Source: JAYODZ01 sp965660195
Lineage (GTDB): Bacteria > Pseudomonadota > Alphaproteobacteria > RS24
NCBI GenBank assembly: GCA_965660195.1
Contig: CBFHZM010000005.1
Span: 1-44,437, forward strand
Length of the DNA: 44,437 nucleotides
Direction of reading: 5' to 3'
Both the position numbers and the translations under genes were made by a program. Position 1 is the first letter of the stretch, and every line of letters begins with the position of its first letter. Below the pieces are notes generated by a model. It saw only the letters and a list, made by a program, of their open reading frames with translations. It made no database searches and was not told the DNA's origin. Positions 25,301 to 33,341 of the stretch are shown piece by piece.

Positions 25301-25547
25301 TATCTGGCCTGATTGTTTTGAGCGCTATCGGCGCAGTGTGATTGCTGGTCGCTTGCTTGAAATTCACGGTCATGTACAACGCCAAGGGGCGGTGGTGCAT
25401 TTGGTGGCGCGCCATATTGTTGATCACTCGCCTTTATTGGCAAGGCTTGGCGACGAACCAGAAGCGACCGCCCCCGAAATAAGATCTTCGACAGCGCGCC
25501 AAATTGGCCGCCGAACGCCACGCGAATTGCCATGGCGTGGTGCATAA
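22359..25547 (+). CDS. dnaE2: Error-prone DNA polymerase DnaE2
   Basis: A 1062-residue C-family polymerase that does the mutagenic bypass in the SOS cassette. Domains in order: degenerate PHP domain (about 1-210), palm with catalytic D379 and D381 in PPDIDVDFEHER and a third Asp at about D528 in LKVDVLALGML, thumb/fingers with QHVGGFVIT, helix-hairpin-helix region around 800-900, and a C-terminal OB fold (about 940-1030, with LAIAGLVICRQRPGSARGV). The PHP entry reads AELSAISNFSFLQGAS, without the HxH metal motif of DnaE1. The ATG at 22359 overlaps the imuB stop (TGATG); a TTG at 22332 is also in frame but less likely. Two bases separate its stop from that of trxB. Confidence 0.96.
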   Translation: MQRWAELSAISNFSFLQGASHPQEMVTQAAALGYAAIGLADVNTLAGQVRAHQAAAASSIRFLPGARLRTLCGFEVIAYPCDRVAYAALSQCLTQANLKSKKGSCQIETADIIELAKVARMVWVIVPGPQAPPQTAPEIWRRLVHHAAGHCYVLLAPYYMADDKSYWAQLRHVAQPLGLRFLAGSDALYHHPERRPLHDAVSCIRLKKKIFEAGYDLAPNAERHIRARDDLARLFRDHPDALSNMEVVIGQCNFSLTELAYQYPEEVCPAGETPQEYLLRLTYAGAEQRFPNGIPATLQKLLTHELALIAQLDYAPYFLTVYDIVRYARSRRILCQGRGSAANSAVCYCLGITAVDPSRLDLLFERFVSAERNEPPDIDVDFEHERREEIIQYIYQKYGRSRAGIAATVITYRARSAIGELAKVMGLSPDISRAILSLNWGGGSKPPRAEHIRSAGLDPDEPMIQTVLHLAAQLIGFPRHLSQHVGGFVITRDPLDTLVPIANAAMANRTFIEWDKDDLDAMGMLKVDVLALGMLSAIRRSFDLLAAHYGLDCDLASIPPEDPAVYDMLCRAESTGVFQVESRAQMNMLPRLKPRDFYDLVIQVAIVRPGPIQGDMVHPYLRRRNGEELVEYPSTALESVLGKTLGVPLFQEQAMRIAVVAAGFSAAEADQLRRAMAAFRKTGMIEKFSKRFLEGMAQRGYTADFAQRCFQQIEGFGEYGFPESHAASFALLVYVSAWLKCHYPAVFTAALLNSQPMGFYAPAQLVREAQRQNVRVLPVCINHSSAEADLELVTENGEQHMALRLGFNQISGLPAQAIAQILQIRALHAFDSIADCVRRTALPLGVFERLARADGFAGLGLQRRQALWILRGLPHDPDKPPLPLFANLPDEPSDDIALPPLSIGAEVVEDYASLRLSLKAHPVGLLRASLGAVHPLRTLDHIANGKKLAIAGLVICRQRPGSARGVVFLTLEDEGQTANIVIWPDCFERYRRSVIAGRLLEIHGHVQRQGAVVHLVARHIVDHSPLLARLGDEPEATAPEIRSSTARQIGRRTPRELPWRGA

Positions 25548-25549
25548 AT

Positions 25550-26515
25550 TTATTCGGCGGCTTTGCTCGAAATAGCGTTTTCGGCCAGAAACCGTTCGGC
25601 TTCCAAAGCAGCCATGCAGCCCATGCCAGCGGCGGTTACGGCCTGGCGGTAAATATCATCGGTGACATCGCCAGCGGCAAAAACCCCAGCGATAGATGTC
25701 GCTGTGCTATCGGGGGCGGTTTTCAGATAGCCGCCGCTCTTGGTGTCGAGCTGGTCGACGAAGAGAGCGGTTGCTGGAGAATGACCAATCGCGATAAAGA
25801 CACCATCAGCTTTGACATCGCTTTCAGAGCCATCTTGTGTGTTGCGCAGACGGGCGCCCGTGACACCGAGAGGGTTCTCGTCGCCCAGAATTTCGGCGAT
25901 TTCACTATTCCACCGCACCTCGATTTTTTCATGTGCTAGGAGGCGTTGCTCCAGAATTTTTTCGCAGCGTAAGCTATCGCGCCGGTGCACGAGTGTCACT
26001 TTGCTAGCAAAATTTGTTAAAAAGAGAGCCTCTTCAACCGCCGTATTGCCACCCCCAACGACGAGGACTTCCTTGTTGCGATAGAAAAAGCCATCGCAAG
26101 TAGCACAGGCCGAGACGCCAAAGCCTTGGAATTTTTGTTCGCTATCGAGCCCAAGCCATTTTGCCTGCGCACCGGTTGCAATGATCAAGCTTTCCGCACG
26201 GTAAATCATGCCGCCATCACCAATGCAAGTGAAGGGGCGCGATGACAGGTCAACTGAGGTGATAATGTCGGAAATAATATCGGTGCCAACATGCAAAGCC
26301 TGTTGCTCCATTTGCTCCATTAGCCACGGGCCTTGAATGACATCGGCAAAGCCTGGGTAATTCTCAACATCGGTGGTTATGGTGAGCTGACCACCGGGCT
26401 GCAAGCCACGCACCATGACCGGCGACAGCATTGCACGAGCGGCATAAATCGCCGCTGTATAACCAGCCGGCCCCGACCCGATAATCAAAACCTTGCAATG
26501 CTTTTCCTCTGCCAT
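25550..26515 (-). CDS. trxB: Thioredoxin-disulfide reductase
   Basis: A 321-residue FAD-dependent enzyme that reduces thioredoxin with NADPH. FAD-binding GSGPAGYTAAIYAARA starts at about residue 13; the redox-active C137-A-T-C140-D pair is present; the NADPH-binding motif VVGGGNTAVEEALFLT follows; and the second FAD motif GVFAAGDVTDDIYRQAVTAAGMG ends the protein. Length and motif order are standard for the low-molecular-weight form. GAGG lies six bases before the ATG at 26515. It converges on dnaE2 with two bases between stops and no room for a terminator. Confidence 0.96.
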   Translation of the reverse strand: MAEEKHCKVLIIGSGPAGYTAAIYAARAMLSPVMVRGLQPGGQLTITTDVENYPGFADVIQGPWLMEQMEQQALHVGTDIISDIITSVDLSSRPFTCIGDGGMIYRAESLIIATGAQAKWLGLDSEQKFQGFGVSACATCDGFFYRNKEVLVVGGGNTAVEEALFLTNFASKVTLVHRRDSLRCEKILEQRLLAHEKIEVRWNSEIAEILGDENPLGVTGARLRNTQDGSESDVKADGVFIAIGHSPATALFVDQLDTKSGGYLKTAPDSTATSIAGVFAAGDVTDDIYRQAVTAAGMGCMAALEAERFLAENAISSKAAE

Positions 26516-26616
26516 GTCGAACCTCTTTTGCTTTGGGTGATTCTGAGCCCACTATAGCCCGCCCCAAGCCTTGCCGTAAGCACCTCGGCTTGATGGTTCA
26601 CAGCTTTATCCAGATG

Positions 26617-27579
26617 TTAAGATCGCGGGTGGGTATTATAGCGCTGCAACAAAGCCGCGGCGATGGTAGGCGTATCGTCATAGGGCACGCTGGGAAAGAG
26701 ATCAACTGCCCCTGTGAAGCGCCGCGTCATGCCGGCATTTTCTAGCTCGGCATGGAATATGTCGAATTTAGATGCCCGCCGCGCTGGTAAATGCAAGACA
26801 TATACAGGTGCGCCAGCGGCGCAAGCTTCGCCTGTCATATTAACGCTATCGCTGGTAACCAAAATTGCATCGCTGAGTGCCAACATGCCCGGATAGGGAT
26901 TATCGCCATGGCCATCGAAAAATAAATCCGCGATGGGGGCAATGTTTTGCTTGAGCCGTGCGACGAGGTCGGATGGCGTGCGGCGTGATACGGTGATTAG
27001 CAATGCGTAGCGATCGGCTAATTGCGCCAAAGCTTGCATCAAGCTGTCAGCTTCTTTGGCGGTAAAGTCATAGGCCGAATTAGGTCCACCAATGATAACG
27101 GCTAAACGCGGCTTGGTGGTGGGGGGTAAACGCGAAGCTAGCTTGGCGCCCGTTTCGGCGAGACGGTCGCGGGTAATTTGATGCGGGCTCAAAGGCGTCG
27201 ATAAAACATTCTCGCCACTTAATTCATCATGCTGCGGCGCCCAAACAAAATCGAAGTAATTCGGAGAACATATCGGGTCTTGTAAAAAGGCGCAGAAAGT
27301 CTCTCCGTGCGAGGCTCTGCGGATATAACGCGCGTAAGGCGCCGCCAGACGCGAGCTGGCAATTACCATATCAGGCCAAGGTGGCGCTATTTGTTTGTCA
27401 TAGCCTGCCAAATACACTGCTGGCCAATAGGGCGCGAACAGCGCGTTTAAGGGCTTACGGGCGATTGTTATGCGCCTGATCTCGTCGGCATTGAGATGTG
27501 CGGCAACCCCATCGCAATTGACCTCATTGCCGCGATTACCATTTGTGATGATCCAGAGAGATCTAATCTTTCGAGACAC
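26617..27579 (-). CDS. Mitochondrial fission ELM1-like family protein (DUF1022)
   Basis: A 320-residue protein of the ELM1/COG3660 family, named after the plant factor that recruits DRP3 to mitochondria. Bacterial members have a glycosyltransferase-B-like fold and an unknown job. Family features seen are the N-terminal SLWIITNGNRGNEVNCDGVA, the middle RLAVIIGGPNSAYDF, and the C-terminal VTSDSVNMTGEACAAGAPVYVL, which resembles a nucleotide-sugar-binding loop. The start is a GTG at 27579 with weak ribosome-binding signal. It is divergent from the Lrp-type regulator and followed by trxB after 101 bases. Confidence 0.82.
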   Translation of the reverse strand: MSRKIRSLWIITNGNRGNEVNCDGVAAHLNADEIRRITIARKPLNALFAPYWPAVYLAGYDKQIAPPWPDMVIASSRLAAPYARYIRRASHGETFCAFLQDPICSPNYFDFVWAPQHDELSGENVLSTPLSPHQITRDRLAETGAKLASRLPPTTKPRLAVIIGGPNSAYDFTAKEADSLMQALAQLADRYALLITVSRRTPSDLVARLKQNIAPIADLFFDGHGDNPYPGMLALSDAILVTSDSVNMTGEACAAGAPVYVLHLPARRASKFDIFHAELENAGMTRRFTGAVDLFPSVPYDDTPTIAAALLQRYNTHPRS

Positions 27580-27687
27580 GGAAAAAATATAACCCTTTTG
27601 TGTAATTATATTGCGCGCTAATCGTCATTTCGATAATGTCAGGCCAAAGGCTATAGTGGTTTGAGCCTTAGGTGAAGAAAAATTCTG

Positions 27688-28167
27688 ATGAAGTCTCTCG
27701 ACCAAACTGACATGAAAATCCTGGCGCTTTTGCAAGAAGAAGGGCGGATCACCAACGCCGAGCTGGCGCAACGTATTGGCATGTCAGCACCGCCGTGTTT
27801 GCGGCGGGTCAGAGCGCTGGAGCGCGAGGGCTATATCACTGGCTATCACGCCGACCTTGATGCTGCAAAGCTTGGCTGGGGAGTTACAGTTTTCGCCATG
27901 GTGGGTTTGCATAGCCAGGCCGAAGCCGACTTGCAGGCCTTTGAAGATCGCGTTGCGACGTGGCCGGAGGTTCGCGAATGTCATATGCTGAATGGTGAGA
28001 TTGATTTTATTTTGAAATGTGTGGCGCCTGATTTGGCTAGCTTTCAAAAGTTTCTGACGCGGTATTTGACACCGGCACCAAATGTAGCGCATGTCCGAAC
28101 GTCGCTAACTATTAGACAATCAAAGCAGGTCTTTGGCGTTCCGCTGAGCGCAGAAGACGCTGATTAA
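27688..28167 (+). CDS. Lrp/AsnC-family transcriptional regulator
   Basis: A 159-residue regulator. The N-terminal helix-turn-helix is in LDQTDMKILALLQEEGRITNAELAQRIGMSAPPCLRRVRALEREG. The C-terminal RAM/AsnC ligand domain spans about residues 65-145 with VRECHMLNGEIDFILKCVA. The gene is divergent from the ELM1-family gene; the gap carries an AT-rich 7+7 bp dyad (27586-27612) that could be an autoregulatory site. Its stop codon lies within a TTAA shared with greA on the other strand. The effector amino acid cannot be deduced. Confidence 0.92.
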   Translation: MKSLDQTDMKILALLQEEGRITNAELAQRIGMSAPPCLRRVRALEREGYITGYHADLDAAKLGWGVTVFAMVGLHSQAEADLQAFEDRVATWPEVRECHMLNGEIDFILKCVAPDLASFQKFLTRYLTPAPNVAHVRTSLTIRQSKQVFGVPLSAEDAD

Positions 28168-28637
28168 ATATACTTAACCGACAGGATCTCGTAGGATTTT
28201 CCACCACCGGGTGTATTGACTTCGACGCTATCTCCCAGCTCTTTGCCAATTAAGGCACGAGCGATCGGCGAGGCGATTGATATTTTTCCAGCCTCGACAT
28301 TGGCCTCATATTCACCAACAATTTGGTAGGTGACTTCGACATCGGTATCTTCATCAACAAGTTTGACCGTGGCGCCGAATTTTACTGAGTTGCCGCTTAA
28401 AGCTGTAATGTTGATGACTTCGGCGCGCGAGAGCATGTCCTCGAGTTCGAGAATACGGCCTTCATTATGGCTCTGCTGTTCTTTAGCTGCGTGATATTCG
28501 GCATTTTCCGAAAGGTCGCCATGCGCGCGCGCTTCAGAGATCGCTTGGATAATGCGCTGACGCTCAGGCCCTTTCAGGCGCTGAACTTCGTTGCTCAGAG
28601 CCTCGTGCCCACCACTTGTCATCGGTACCTTTTCCAT
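28164..28637 (-). CDS. greA: Transcription elongation factor GreA
   Basis: A 157-residue factor that enters the RNA polymerase secondary channel and stimulates cleavage of back-tracked RNA. The N-terminal coiled coil carries the acidic tip D41 and E44 in GDLSENAEYHAAKEQQ. The C-terminal FKBP-like domain contains GEYEANVEAGKISIASPIARALIGK, the family signature. A GGGGGAG tract precedes the ATG at 28637. It lies directly downstream of carB on the same strand with a 79-base gap, in which no convincing terminator was seen, so some read-through from carAB is possible. Confidence 0.96.
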   Translation of the reverse strand: MEKVPMTSGGHEALSNEVQRLKGPERQRIIQAISEARAHGDLSENAEYHAAKEQQSHNEGRILELEDMLSRAEVINITALSGNSVKFGATVKLVDEDTDVEVTYQIVGEYEANVEAGKISIASPIARALIGKELGDSVEVNTPGGGKSYEILSVKYI

Positions 28638-28716
28638 TGCTCCCCCGAATCCGAGATAAACTTTAAACGCGCACCATGTTCGACAAAAAAGTCAGGTCTG
28701 GCAAGAGTTCTGGTGC

Positions 28717-31700
28717 TCAATTTCCTATTAGTTTGGCGTAGTTTTGCAACGATAAGACAGAAAAATCGTTTTTTGCGCATGCCGCGATGGCGGCGACGGC
28801 TGCCTCTGCACCAGCGGAGGTCGTGTAATAGGGGATTTTCATCATCAAGGCTGTTCTGCGGATGGACTTGCTGTCGGCCAGCGATTGCTCGCCTTCGGTG
28901 GTATTGATGACCAAATCGACCTCTTCATTTTTCATAGCGTCGATAATATGTGGGCGGCCTTCGAGGACCTTGTTCACGACTTCTGCATTGATGCCGTGAC
29001 CCCTCAAGAAATCGGCGGTGCCTTTGGTGGCGATAATCTTAAAGCCGAGGGTCTGCAGCTGCTGCGCGGGTGCGATACACCGTTTCTTATCAGCCTCGCG
29101 AACCGAGATAAAAGCGCATCCAGAGTGTGGCAAGCTGGACCCAGCACCAACCTGACTTTTTGCAAAAGCCATGTCGAAACGTTGGTCAAGCCCCATGACC
29201 TCGCCAGTCGACCGCATTTCCGGACCCAGAATGGTGTCGACGCCAGGAAAACGGGCAAACGGAAAGACAGCCTCTTTGACAGCGAAATAGGGAAGTTTCA
29301 CGGGCGTCAGATTAAACTCCGATAGCGGCCGTCCCGCCATTAGCCGCGCCGCAATATTGGCAATCGGTTTGCCCATGACTTTGGCGACAAAGGGAACGGT
29401 TCGACTGGCGCGTGGATTTACTTCAAGGACATAAATATCTTCGCCTTGAACGGCAAATTGCACATTCATCAACCCAACAACATTGAGGGCGATCGCCAAC
29501 TTGCAGGCCTGGTCGTGCAGCGCATCAATTATATTTTGCGGTAGCGAATGCGGTGGCATCGAACAAGCGCTATCACCTGAATGCACGCCCGCTTCTTCGA
29601 TATGCTCAAGAATACCAGCCACAAAAACATTCTTACCGTCACTTAAAACATCGACATCGAGTTCGGTGGCTTCGCGCAGATAGCCATCGATCAACACGGG
29701 GCTCGTGCCTGAAACAATCACCGCCTCGCGCATGTAGCGCTCGAGCTGAGCCTCTGAATTGACAATTTCCATGGCGCGCCCGCCGAGCACATAGGACGGA
29801 CGAATGACCACCGGAAATCCTATTTTTTCAGCAATCTCGCGGGCTTGCTCGGCGCTGCGGGCAATGCCATTGGGCGGCTGTTTTAAGGCTAGATCATCAA
29901 GCAGCGCTTTAAAGCGATCGCGGTCTTCGGCCAAGTCAATGGCGTCGGGGGAAGTGCCCAATATCGGAACATTATTTTCTTCGAGCGCCGCCGCAAGTTT
30001 CAATGGCGTTTGACCACCAAATTGCACGATCACGCCTGCAAGCTCGCCGCGAGATTGCTCGAGCGCCATAATCTCTAAAACATCTTCTTCTGTCAGCGGC
30101 TCGAAATACAGCCGGTCTGAGGTGTCATAATCGGTCGAGACTGTTTCTGGGTTGCAGTTCACCATAATGCTCTCGACATCAATATCGGCGAGCGCATAAG
30201 CGGCGTGGCAACAGCAATAGTCAAATTCGATCCCTTGGCCGATCCGGTTCGGCCCGCCACCCAAAATAACTGCTTTTTTGCGATCACTGGGCTCGGCTTC
30301 TTGCTGATGGGCGAACGGCGAGACGCTATCATAGCTCGAATAGAGATAGGGCGTTGTCGCGGCAAATTCAGCGGCGCAGGTATCTATGCGACGATAATTG
30401 GGGCGTACACCAAGGGAGCGTCGTGCGGTACGAATCTCTTTTTCGGTTTTGCCGCTTAATTCGCCGATCCGCGCATCGGAAAAGCCCATTTTTTTAATCC
30501 GTCGCATGGCCGCCTCGGTATCGGGAGCGCCATGTTCCTCGATCATTTTTTCAATCGCAATAATCTGCCCAATTTGCTCCATGAACCAAGGGTTAAAGTG
30601 GGTGAGGGCGCACACTTCCTCTTGCGGCATACCGAGGCGCAGCGCATGCGCCGCCATCAAAAGACGGTTTGGGGTTGCCGAGGTGAGGCTAGCGCGCAAC
30701 TCGTCCATGGTATCGGGTGATAAAGTCTCTCGAGCATTTGCGGGTGGATTGAGGCCTGTCAAACCTGTCTCCAGCGAGCGTAGGGCTTTTTGCAGCGACT
30801 CTTGGAAGTTGCGGCCAACTGCCATTGCCTCGCCCACTGATTTCATGGCTGTATTCAAGTTCGGTTGCGCGCCAGGGAATTTTTCGAAGGCAAAACGCGG
30901 AATTTTAGTAACGACATAGTCGATGGTCGGCTCAAAGCTGGCAGGGGTGACCTGCGTGATGTCGTTTTGTAGCTCATCAAGCGTATAACCAACAGCCAGC
31001 TTGGCGGCTATTTTGGCTATCGGGAAGCCGGTTGCTTTAGAGGCCAAGGCCGATGAGCGCGAAACCCGCGGATTCATCTCGATAACGATCAGGCGGCCAT
31101 CTTTTGGATTGACGGCGAACTGAACATTCGAGCCTCCCGTCTCTACACCGATTTCACGCAACACAGCGATCGACGCGTTGCGCATGATTTGGTATTCGCG
31201 ATCGGTTAGTGTCAAAGCAGGCGCAACCGTTATGCTATCACCCGTATGCACGCCCATCGGATCAACATTCTCAATCGAACAGATAATGATGCAGTTATCA
31301 TTACGATCACGCACCACTTCCATTTCGTATTCTTTCCAGCCAAGTACGCTTTCTTCGATCAATACTTCGTTCGAGGGTGAGGCATCCAAGCCTTGCTCGA
31401 CAATATCGATGAACTCCTGGCGGTTATAAGCAATCCCCCCACCCGTGCCACCGAGGGTGAAAGAGGGGCGGATGATGGCCGGCAAGCCAACAAAGTCGAG
31501 ACCTTCGAGCGCTTGGTCGAGACTGTGGGCAATTTTCGAGCGTGGGCTTTCGAGACCAATTTTATCCATTGCATTGCGGAATAATAGACGGTCTTCAGCT
31601 TTTTTAATTGCCGCTAAGTCGGCGCCGATTAGTTGTACGCCGAATTTATCCAGCGTCCCATCTTCGGCGAGCGCGATGGCGGTGTTCAAAGCGGTTTGTC

Positions 31701-31974
31701 CGCCCATAGTCGGCAATACCGCGTCGGGACGCTCTTGCTCAATAATTTTAGCAACCACAGCCGGGGTAATCGGCTCGATATAGGTGGCATCGGCAAGATC
31801 AGGATCGGTCATAATGGTGGCGGGGTTCGAGTTCACCAAAATAACGCGATAGCCTTCCTCGCGCAGGGCCTTACAGGCTTGTGTTCCTGAGTAGTCAAAT
31901 TCGCAGGCTTGACCGATCACAATCGGCCCCGCGCCGATAATAAGAATGCTGGATAAATCAGTACGTTTCGGCAT
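28717..31974 (-). CDS. carB: Carbamoyl-phosphate synthase large subunit
   Basis: A 1085-residue synthetase subunit that makes carbamoyl phosphate from bicarbonate, ammonia (channelled from CarA) and two ATP, for pyrimidines and arginine. Two homologous halves are visible: each starts with an N-terminal fold (ILIIGAGPIVIGQACEFDYSG; AVILGGGPNRIGQGIEFDYC), then an ATP-grasp domain with IIRPSFTLGGTGGG and VIRPSYVLGGRAME, respectively. An oligomerisation domain lies between, and the C-terminal MGS-like allosteric domain carries FISVREADKKRC and INTTEG. The ATG is two bases after the carA stop. Length is typical. Confidence 0.98.
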   Translation of the reverse strand: MPKRTDLSSILIIGAGPIVIGQACEFDYSGTQACKALREEGYRVILVNSNPATIMTDPDLADATYIEPITPAVVAKIIEQERPDAVLPTMGGQTALNTAIALAEDGTLDKFGVQLIGADLAAIKKAEDRLLFRNAMDKIGLESPRSKIAHSLDQALEGLDFVGLPAIIRPSFTLGGTGGGIAYNRQEFIDIVEQGLDASPSNEVLIEESVLGWKEYEMEVVRDRNDNCIIICSIENVDPMGVHTGDSITVAPALTLTDREYQIMRNASIAVLREIGVETGGSNVQFAVNPKDGRLIVIEMNPRVSRSSALASKATGFPIAKIAAKLAVGYTLDELQNDITQVTPASFEPTIDYVVTKIPRFAFEKFPGAQPNLNTAMKSVGEAMAVGRNFQESLQKALRSLETGLTGLNPPANARETLSPDTMDELRASLTSATPNRLLMAAHALRLGMPQEEVCALTHFNPWFMEQIGQIIAIEKMIEEHGAPDTEAAMRRIKKMGFSDARIGELSGKTEKEIRTARRSLGVRPNYRRIDTCAAEFAATTPYLYSSYDSVSPFAHQQEAEPSDRKKAVILGGGPNRIGQGIEFDYCCCHAAYALADIDVESIMVNCNPETVSTDYDTSDRLYFEPLTEEDVLEIMALEQSRGELAGVIVQFGGQTPLKLAAALEENNVPILGTSPDAIDLAEDRDRFKALLDDLALKQPPNGIARSAEQAREIAEKIGFPVVIRPSYVLGGRAMEIVNSEAQLERYMREAVIVSGTSPVLIDGYLREATELDVDVLSDGKNVFVAGILEHIEEAGVHSGDSACSMPPHSLPQNIIDALHDQACKLAIALNVVGLMNVQFAVQGEDIYVLEVNPRASRTVPFVAKVMGKPIANIAARLMAGRPLSEFNLTPVKLPYFAVKEAVFPFARFPGVDTILGPEMRSTGEVMGLDQRFDMAFAKSQVGAGSSLPHSGCAFISVREADKKRCIAPAQQLQTLGFKIIATKGTADFLRGHGINAEVVNKVLEGRPHIIDAMKNEEVDLVINTTEGEQSLADSKSIRRTALMMKIPYYTTSAGAEAAVAAIAACAKNDFSVLSLQNYAKLIGN

Positions 31975-31976
31975 GG

Positions 31977-33131
31977 CTATCTTTCCATCGCCGCGAGAAA
32001 GCGGTCGAACAGGTAGTGACTATCTTGTGGACCAGGCGAGGCCTCTGGGTGATATTGAACTGAAAATACAGGTCGATCGACGAGTTTGATGCCGCAATTG
32101 CTGCCGTCAAACAGGCTGACGTGAGTTTCGGTTACATTTGTGGGTAGGCTGTCGCGATCAACCGCAAAGCCATGGTTCATCGAAGTGATTTCAACTTTAC
32201 CAGTTTCTATATCTTTTACCGGGTGGTTCGCCCCGTGGTGCCCTTGCGGCATTTTTACCGTGCGGGCGCCGAGCGCTAGTCCCAGCAGCTGATGCCCGAG
32301 GCAAATCCCGAAAATTGGTTTATCGCTGGCGAGCATTTTGGTAATTAGGGGTAGGGCATGCGCGGCCGTTGCCGCCGGATCACCGGGGCCGTTTGACAAG
32401 AAATAGCCGTCGGCTTCGATTGCCATAATATCGTCATGCGGCATTGTCGCTGGCACCAATGTGACGGCGCAGCCAGCTTGCGCGAGACAACGCAAAATAT
32501 TGTTTTTGGCACCAAAATCGATGGCGACAACATGGCGCGACGCCGTCGCAGTTGCAAACCCCTCATTCCACTGCCAGCGCCCTTGATCCCACGATAGTTG
32601 CTGTGGCCGTGTTACTTTGACGGCTAAATCGGCGCCTTCGAGGCCGGCGAAATCGCGTGCTTGAGCAGCTAGGGCGGGGATATCGAACACACCGTTCGTG
32701 TCATGCGCCAAGGCGGCGTTAAACATGCCCGATTGGCGGATAAAAATGGTAATTGCGCGCGTATCGACACCGCTTAATCCGATAAGGCCGTGTTTTCTTA
32801 ACCAGCTGTCGAGATGCGCCGTTGCGCGGTAATTCGCCGGCGCTGTAATCGCGTCACGAATTATCAAACCCTTGGCGGCGGGCGCCTCTCTATTCGAGGT
32901 TTCGCTGTCTTCGTCATTGACGCCAACATTGCCAATATGAGGAAAGGTAAAAGTGACAATCTGTTCGGCATAAGAGGGATCCGTTAGGATTTCCTGATAG
33001 CCTGTCATGGCCGTATTAAAACAAACCTCACCGACCACAACACCTTCGGCGCCAACACCATATCCGTAAATCACCGTCTCATCGGCTAGAACCAGCGCGG
33101 CCGTCGGTTTTTGTTCTGCCCAGCCGCTCAT
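31977..33131 (-). CDS. carA: Carbamoyl-phosphate synthase small subunit (glutamine amidotransferase)
   Basis: A 384-residue class I glutamine amidotransferase that supplies ammonia to CarB. The catalytic triad is C277 in FGICLGHQ with H361 and E363 in QYHPEASPGP. The N-terminal domain (about 1-150) has VLVLAD-like ALVLADETVIYG and the GYQEILTDPSY signature. GAGGG lies seven bases before the ATG at 33131. That ATG overlaps the stop of a 42-codon upstream reading frame (ATGA), which contains an intrinsic terminator. Expression is therefore probably under transcription attenuation. It is divergent from yqeY. Confidence 0.98.
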   Translation of the reverse strand: MSGWAEQKPTAALVLADETVIYGYGVGAEGVVVGEVCFNTAMTGYQEILTDPSYAEQIVTFTFPHIGNVGVNDEDSETSNREAPAAKGLIIRDAITAPANYRATAHLDSWLRKHGLIGLSGVDTRAITIFIRQSGMFNAALAHDTNGVFDIPALAAQARDFAGLEGADLAVKVTRPQQLSWDQGRWQWNEGFATATASRHVVAIDFGAKNNILRCLAQAGCAVTLVPATMPHDDIMAIEADGYFLSNGPGDPAATAAHALPLITKMLASDKPIFGICLGHQLLGLALGARTVKMPQGHHGANHPVKDIETGKVEITSMNHGFAVDRDSLPTNVTETHVSLFDGSNCGIKLVDRPVFSVQYHPEASPGPQDSHYLFDRFLAAMER

Positions 33132-33256
33132 ACGAGTTCCCTCATGCTGCTATAATGGGCCGTCGGTTCAATACATCTGTAGGAGGCTTCAAGAAAGCGG
33201 CCAAAAAAAAACGCCCCAGCTTGGTCGGGGCGTATATGTAACAGGGTAGACGGCAT
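33128..33256 (-). CDS. Putative carAB leader peptide (42 codons) overlapping carA
   Basis: A short reading frame with a good Shine-Dalgarno (GAGAGGA, 33268-33262) six bases before its ATG at 33256. Its TGA stop (33130-33128) overlaps the carA ATG. It begins MPSTLLHIRPDQ and passes directly through the terminator hairpin, with the T9 tract read as Phe-Phe-Phe. The C-terminal half (FLEASYRCIE and on) has no recognisable motif. I infer it is a regulatory leader like that of E. coli pyrBI, in which a translating ribosome prevents the hairpin from forming. It could also be a chance frame; comparison with relatives would decide. Confidence 0.55.
   Translation of the reverse strand: MPSTLLHIRPDQAGAFFFGRFLEASYRCIEPTAHYSSMRELV
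33203..33233 (-). terminator. Intrinsic terminator (attenuator) in the carA leader
   Basis: On the minus strand ACGCCCC pairs with GGGGCGT (7 bp, GC-rich, 9-base loop) and runs into nine T residues (33211-33203). It lies 72 bases upstream of the carA ATG, inside the short leader frame, and about 130 bases after the predicted transcription start. Confidence 0.8.
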
Positions 33257-33295
33257 GCGTTTCCTCTCAAGATCGTCTCAGTGACGCTTAACTAA

Positions 33296-33337
33296 GGGCG
33301 ATCTCTAGCTTCGATCGAATGTGATGCTGAAGATCCC
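33296..33337 (-). promoter_or_regulatory. 5' leader hairpin of the carAB transcript
   Basis: The predicted RNA begins near 33335-33337 with GGGATCTTCAGC, which can pair with GCTAGAGATCGCCC to give a 12-bp stem with one 2-base bulge, one G-U pair and one mismatch. The loop contains the palindrome TTCGATCGAA. It may protect the 5' end or take part in attenuation. Confidence 0.45.
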
Positions 33338-33341
33338 ACGG

